Positions 7,305 to 9,525 of a stretch of 9,525 nucleotides of DNA are shown here, in pieces. Position numbers and translations under genes: made by a program. Source of the stretch: Candidatus Altarchaeota archaeon. Lineage in GTDB: Archaea > SpSt-1190. How positions within the stretch are numbered: position 1 is the stretch's first letter; every line of letters starts with the position of its first letter. Location: positions 1-9,525 of the forward strand of contig JAUUZA010000026.1 of assembly GCA_030590165.1 (NCBI GenBank). Reading direction: 5' to 3'. The notes beneath the pieces were generated by a model. It worked only from the letters and a program-made list of their open reading frames with translations. It was not told the origin of the DNA and did no database searches.

Positions 7305-7319
7305 ACCTAACTCCTACTT

Positions 7320-7712
7320 TCAGTCCTTAAATATTAAATCTTTAAGAATGTCAAAGTAGGTTTTCTTTACGTCCATTCTAAAATCATCAAAGAATTCATT
7401 TTCATTTCGATAACAATTTTGATTTTCTGGATAAACAAAAGAAGCCAAATCCCCAGTAATAGTATTAAGCTCAATTTTATTTTCTACAGGAAGTAAAGCA
7501 TAGACAAAAGATCTCTTTACTTCTTCTTTAGCTAATAAATATCTAATAAACAAGGAATGTTTTTCCAAAGGGGCGGCAATTTCATACCTATTTTCAATAA
7601 GTTTAAACAATTTTATTGTGTTTTGATAATCACCTAAAGAAGAATAATCATTAATTTTTGTTTCAAATTCCTCTGAAATTTCTTGATCAAACCAAACCTT
7701 AAAGTTTTCCAT
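7320..7712 (-). CDS. Small hypothetical protein, unrecognised family (130 aa)
   Basis: I do not recognise this small acidic protein. It looks mostly helical: residues 11-45 and 54-72 are amphipathic, and a single cysteine (Cys100) lies in a polar loop. There is no signal peptide or membrane segment. The ATG at 7712 lacks a ribosome binding site but has a T-rich TATA element ending 20 nt upstream that is nearly identical to that of the downstream unknown gene on the same strand. The gene ends 72 bp before that gene. The pair has no recognisable toxin or antitoxin motif. Coding status is supported by the full-length frame and the promoter; function unknown. Confidence 0.72.
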   Translation of the reverse strand: MENFKVWFDQEISEEFETKINDYSSLGDYQNTIKLFKLIENRYEIAAPLEKHSLFIRYLLAKEEVKRSFVYALLPVENKIELNTITGDLASFVYPENQNCYRNENEFFDDFRMDVKKTYFDILKDLIFKD

Positions 7713-7732
7713 TATGTTTCTTACTTGCGCTA

Positions 7733-7751
7733 AATAAAAAAGTTGTTACTC
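7733..7751 (-). promoter_or_regulatory. Promoter element (TATA plus upstream motif) of the 7712 gene
   Basis: The minus strand reads GAGTAACAACTTTTTTATT, ending 20 nt before the ATG at 7712. Sequence and spacing match the element at 7268-7286 (16 of 19 positions). Confidence 0.5.
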
Positions 7752-7789
7752 CATCATAAGCACTTATCTTAAATTAATTTACTTAAACC

Positions 7790-7835
7790 GTCGACGACTT
7801 CACGACGAGCCGAGGCAGCAAGTGAAGTGGTCGGT
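7790..7835. other. GC-rich hairpin next to tRNA-Arg, possible small RNA
   Basis: This non-coding block is about 60 percent G+C in an AT-rich region. Positions 7790-7803 pair with 7822-7835 around an 18-nt loop: 11 Watson-Crick pairs, two G-U pairs and one G-G mismatch if read on the plus strand. Read on the minus strand the two G-U pairs become mismatches and the stem has 11 pairs. It directly abuts the 3' end of the tRNA gene, so it could be a tRNA trailer structure or a separate small RNA. I see no H/ACA or C/D box motif. Confidence 0.4.
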
Positions 7836-7910
7836 CGGACCGGATGGGATTTGAACCCACGATTTACAGCTTAGGAGGCTGTCGCCGTATCCAGACTGGG
7901 CCACCGGTCC
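7836..7910 (-). tRNA. tRNA-Arg, anticodon CCT
   Basis: A complete 75-nt cloverleaf reads AGG codons. The acceptor stem GGACCGG pairs with CCGGTCC (7 bp). The D arm has GCC/GGC with GG in the loop. The anticodon stem ACAGC/GCTGT encloses the loop CTCCTAA (anticodon at 7873-7875). The T arm is GTGGG-TTCAAAT-CCCAT, and the discriminator is G73, compatible with arginine. There is no intron at 37/38, and the 3' CCA is not encoded (the bases after G73 are ACC), so it must be added enzymatically. A TATA-like box lies about 27 nt upstream. It is transcribed divergently from the phosphodiesterase gene. Confidence 0.95.
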
Positions 7911-7933
7911 TACTCCAAGAAGAGCAGTTTTAC

Positions 7934-7941
7934 TTTTAAAA
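7934..7941. promoter_or_regulatory. Palindromic TATA-like box between tRNA-Arg and the phosphodiesterase gene
   Basis: TTTTAAAA reads the same on both strands. On the minus strand it covers positions -24 to -31 of the tRNA 5' end, the standard archaeal TATA position. On the plus strand it ends 19 nt before the ATG at 7961, matching the leaderless spacing of other genes here. One box may therefore serve both genes; the AT-rich run at 7950-7960 is too close to the ATG for a leaderless TATA. Confidence 0.5.
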
Positions 7942-7960
7942 CCTTATTAGTTTAAATTTT

Positions 7961-9067
7961 ATGAAAGATTTGAAGGGCCAAAAATTCCCCATCCCTAAAT
8001 TCAAACACAATATTACTGAATATCTTCCTGAAGCCCTTTCATCTATCGGTCTCAATAAGGTAGGGCTAATTGATGACGAATATGATAAATGTATCTTCGT
8101 TCTTCTTGATGGTTTTGGACACAAAAGGATGTCAGATATAGGCGTTCTGGGCCAACTTGGAATGCAAATTCATGAGTTTGGTTCTGTTATTCCATCTATA
8201 ACTTCATCCGCCCTATCAAGTATATTTACAGGTAAGACGCCGGGAGAACACGGTGTTATAGGCACAAATTTCTGGATGCCACAAGCAGGTGAACAGATGT
8301 CCGCTCTTAGTTTTTCAAATGCCAATCATTATCCAATAGAACTCAATCCCTCTAATTTGCTGCTGACTGAAACCATACCAATGAAATTAAAACAAGATAA
8401 AATTAAGATGGATGTAATTTTATCGGACGATTATCAAAGCGGATTAACTGAAGCAATTCATGAAGGTTCTGATGTTCATTTTGTTTCTGGAATTGGTGGT
8501 CAATATGAAGCCTTAACAAAATTCTTATCTTCAAAAAAGAAACTCGCTTTTTCTTATTTTATTAATCCTGATTATCATTTCCATCTTGGACTTAGTGATG
8601 ACGCAACTCGTTGTCAAATCAATGCTATCTTCTCAATGCTTCGTAGATTGAATTCTCATAAGAAAGCCAAAAAAACTTGTTTAATTTTAGCAGGGGACCA
8701 CGGAGGAATTAAACTTGACACGCATCTTGACTTAGCACCTCATCAAAATTTATTCAAGGCCACATTAAGACCTGGATATCGTTACAGTAATTTATTCACT
8801 TATCCCTCAACACGAAAGGAAGCAATAAATGTACTTGACAAGTGTTGGGTTTTTGATGGTCAAACCGCTTTGAAAAAAGGGATTTTTGGAAAGGCTCATG
8901 AAGAAAGTTTCAAACGAATTGGTGACTTGGCTGTTTTTGCTCAAGATGGTCTTTGTACAACAAGTGGAAGTCCTCCCTTAGCCGGAGGACACGGTAGTAT
9001 AACCTATGAAGAAATGAGCACTGCCTTTGCGTTTGGACGATTGAGTGAATTTAATGCAAAAGTTTAG
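7961..9067 (+). CDS. Metal-dependent phosphodiesterase / nucleotide pyrophosphatase family protein
   Basis: This protein belongs to the type I phosphodiesterase/nucleotide pyrophosphatase branch of the alkaline phosphatase superfamily (two-metal phosphoester hydrolysis). The expected ligand set is visible: Asp50 (LLDGFGH), nucleophile Thr81 in IPSITSSALSSIFTGKTPGEHGVIG (positions 77-101), Asp204 and His208 (PDYHFH), Asp246-His247 (AGDHGG) and His344 (GGHGS). It has 368 aa, within the family range, and no signal peptide or membrane anchor, so it is probably cytosolic. The substrate cannot be read from the sequence; nucleotides, phospholipid head groups and sugar phosphates are all possible. 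The start at 7961 has no Shine-Dalgarno but has a TATA-like box 19 nt upstream. The peroxiredoxin gene follows after 47 nt. Confidence 0.85.
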   Translation: MKDLKGQKFPIPKFKHNITEYLPEALSSIGLNKVGLIDDEYDKCIFVLLDGFGHKRMSDIGVLGQLGMQIHEFGSVIPSITSSALSSIFTGKTPGEHGVIGTNFWMPQAGEQMSALSFSNANHYPIELNPSNLLLTETIPMKLKQDKIKMDVILSDDYQSGLTEAIHEGSDVHFVSGIGGQYEALTKFLSSKKKLAFSYFINPDYHFHLGLSDDATRCQINAIFSMLRRLNSHKKAKKTCLILAGDHGGIKLDTHLDLAPHQNLFKATLRPGYRYSNLFTYPSTRKEAINVLDKCWVFDGQTALKKGIFGKAHEESFKRIGDLAVFAQDGLCTTSGSPPLAGGHGSITYEEMSTAFAFGRLSEFNAKV

Positions 9068-9102
9068 TGTAATATTTAAAAAGTTTACAGAAATATCTTC
9101 CT

Positions 9103-9108
9103 AAAGGT
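9103..9108 (+). promoter_or_regulatory. Ribosome binding site of the peroxiredoxin gene
   Basis: AAAGGT lies 6 nt before the ATG at 9115. An AT-rich TATA-like stretch (ATATTTAAA, about 9072-9080) lies upstream and could start a short-leader transcript, so this gene may be expressed independently of the phosphodiesterase gene. Confidence 0.4.
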
Positions 9109-9114
9109 AATGAT

Positions 9115-9525
9115 ATGGAAAATTTAGTTGAAAAAACAAGTATGCCTCTTTTAGGAGATAAATTCCCAAGAATGAAAGTTCAAACAACTCGTGGACAAAT
9201 AGAACTCCCAAGCCATTTTGCAGGAAAGTGGTTTGTTTTATTCAGTCATCCTGCAGATTTTACACCTGTGTGTACTACGGAATTTGTAGCTTTTCAAAAA
9301 AGGTATGATAAATTCAAAGAATTAAATTGTGAATTAATTGGTCTTAGTGTTGACCAAGTATTTGCTCACATTAAGTGGGAAGAATGGATAAACAAAAATT
9401 TAGGTGTTGAGATTCAATTTCCAATAATTGCAGATACCGGATTAGTCGCTGAAAAACTTGGTCTTATTCATCCAGGAAAGGGAACGAATACAGTTAGAGC
9501 TGTATTTGTAGTAGATGCTGATGGA
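9115..9525 (+). CDS. Peroxiredoxin, Prx6-like archaeal type, 3' end cut by the window
   Basis: The first 137 residues of a thiol peroxidase that reduces hydrogen peroxide and alkyl hydroperoxides are present; the frame is still open at the window edge. The peroxidatic motif is [15 protein letters not shown], with Cys53 and Thr50 in the active site, and Arg128 ([12 protein letters not shown]) is the expected active-site arginine. The pattern [17 protein letters not shown] near the N-terminus is typical of archaeal thioredoxin-peroxidase-like enzymes of about 210-220 aa, so roughly 75-80 residues are missing. A further cysteine (Cys72) is present; whether there are C-terminal resolving cysteines cannot be seen. 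The start at 9115 is supported by AAAGGT 6 nt upstream; the internal Met10 is a weaker alternative. Confidence 0.92.
   Translation, partial: MENLVEKTSMPLLGDKFPRMKVQTTRGQIELPSHFAGKWFVLFSHPADFTPVCTTEFVAFQKRYDKFKELNCELIGLSVDQVFAHIKWEEWINKNLGVEIQFPIIADTGLVAEKLGLIHPGKGTNTVRAVFVVDADG

Noticed and set aside
7320-7712. The two minus-strand unknown genes as a toxin-antitoxin pair
   Set aside because: They are 72 bp apart with separate promoters, are not of typical sizes, and show no recognisable toxin or DNA-binding motif.
7788-7836. Hairpin as an H/ACA or C/D guide RNA
   Set aside because: No ACA at a suitable 3' position, no C/D box pair and no clear kink-turn could be found on either strand.
7936-8124. 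Minus-strand frame over the start of the phosphodiesterase gene
   Set aside because: It overlaps the conserved coding sequence and the tRNA promoter, and has no support of its own.
1-9525. CRISPR array, insertion sequence or integrated element at the tRNA
   Set aside because: No regularly spaced repeats, transposase or integrase, and no repeated tRNA 3' end were seen.

Overview
The window looks archaeal, most likely from an AT-rich, small-genome lineage such as a DPANN archaeon (Woesearchaeota/Pacearchaeota-like). This is an inference from gene families and promoter style, not a measured placement. The evidence is an archaeal-type cofactor-independent phosphoglycerate mutase (ApgM), a compact enolase, a short GT35 glucan phosphorylase, an archaeal 1-Cys-like peroxiredoxin, a tRNA gene without an encoded CCA, and TATA-like boxes about 19-25 nt upstream of start codons that have no Shine-Dalgarno sequence (leaderless transcription).

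Layout. Positions 17-2509 (+) hold three lysine-rich proteins I do not recognise; the second and third are 5 nt apart and probably cotranscribed. Positions 4878-2543 (-) hold an eno-apgM operon joined by an ATGA overlap. Divergent from eno, sharing a 69-bp double promoter, is a glucan phosphorylase gene (4948-6402, +). The phosphorylase gene converges on and overlaps by 19 bp an unknown gene (7247-6384, -). A second unknown gene (7712-7320, -) lies upstream of that, and both carry the same 19-nt promoter sequence at the same distance from their start codons. A GC-rich hairpin (about 7790-7835) and a tRNA-Arg(CCT) gene (7910-7836, -) follow. Divergent from the tRNA is a metal-dependent phosphodiesterase/nucleotide pyrophosphatase-family gene (7961-9067, +), then a peroxiredoxin gene that runs off the end of the window (9115-9525, +).

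How the genes fit together. The centre is a carbohydrate module: the phosphorylase would release glucose-1-phosphate from storage glucan, while ApgM and enolase catalyse 3-PGA to 2-PGA to PEP in lower glycolysis or gluconeogenesis. The back-to-back promoters allow coordinated control. The phosphodiesterase and peroxiredoxin are housekeeping or stress genes with no obvious link to that module. The five unknown proteins are where undescribed biology could lie, but the sequence gives no function for them. I see no CRISPR array, insertion sequence or phage module, and no gene-free stretch longer than 300 bases.
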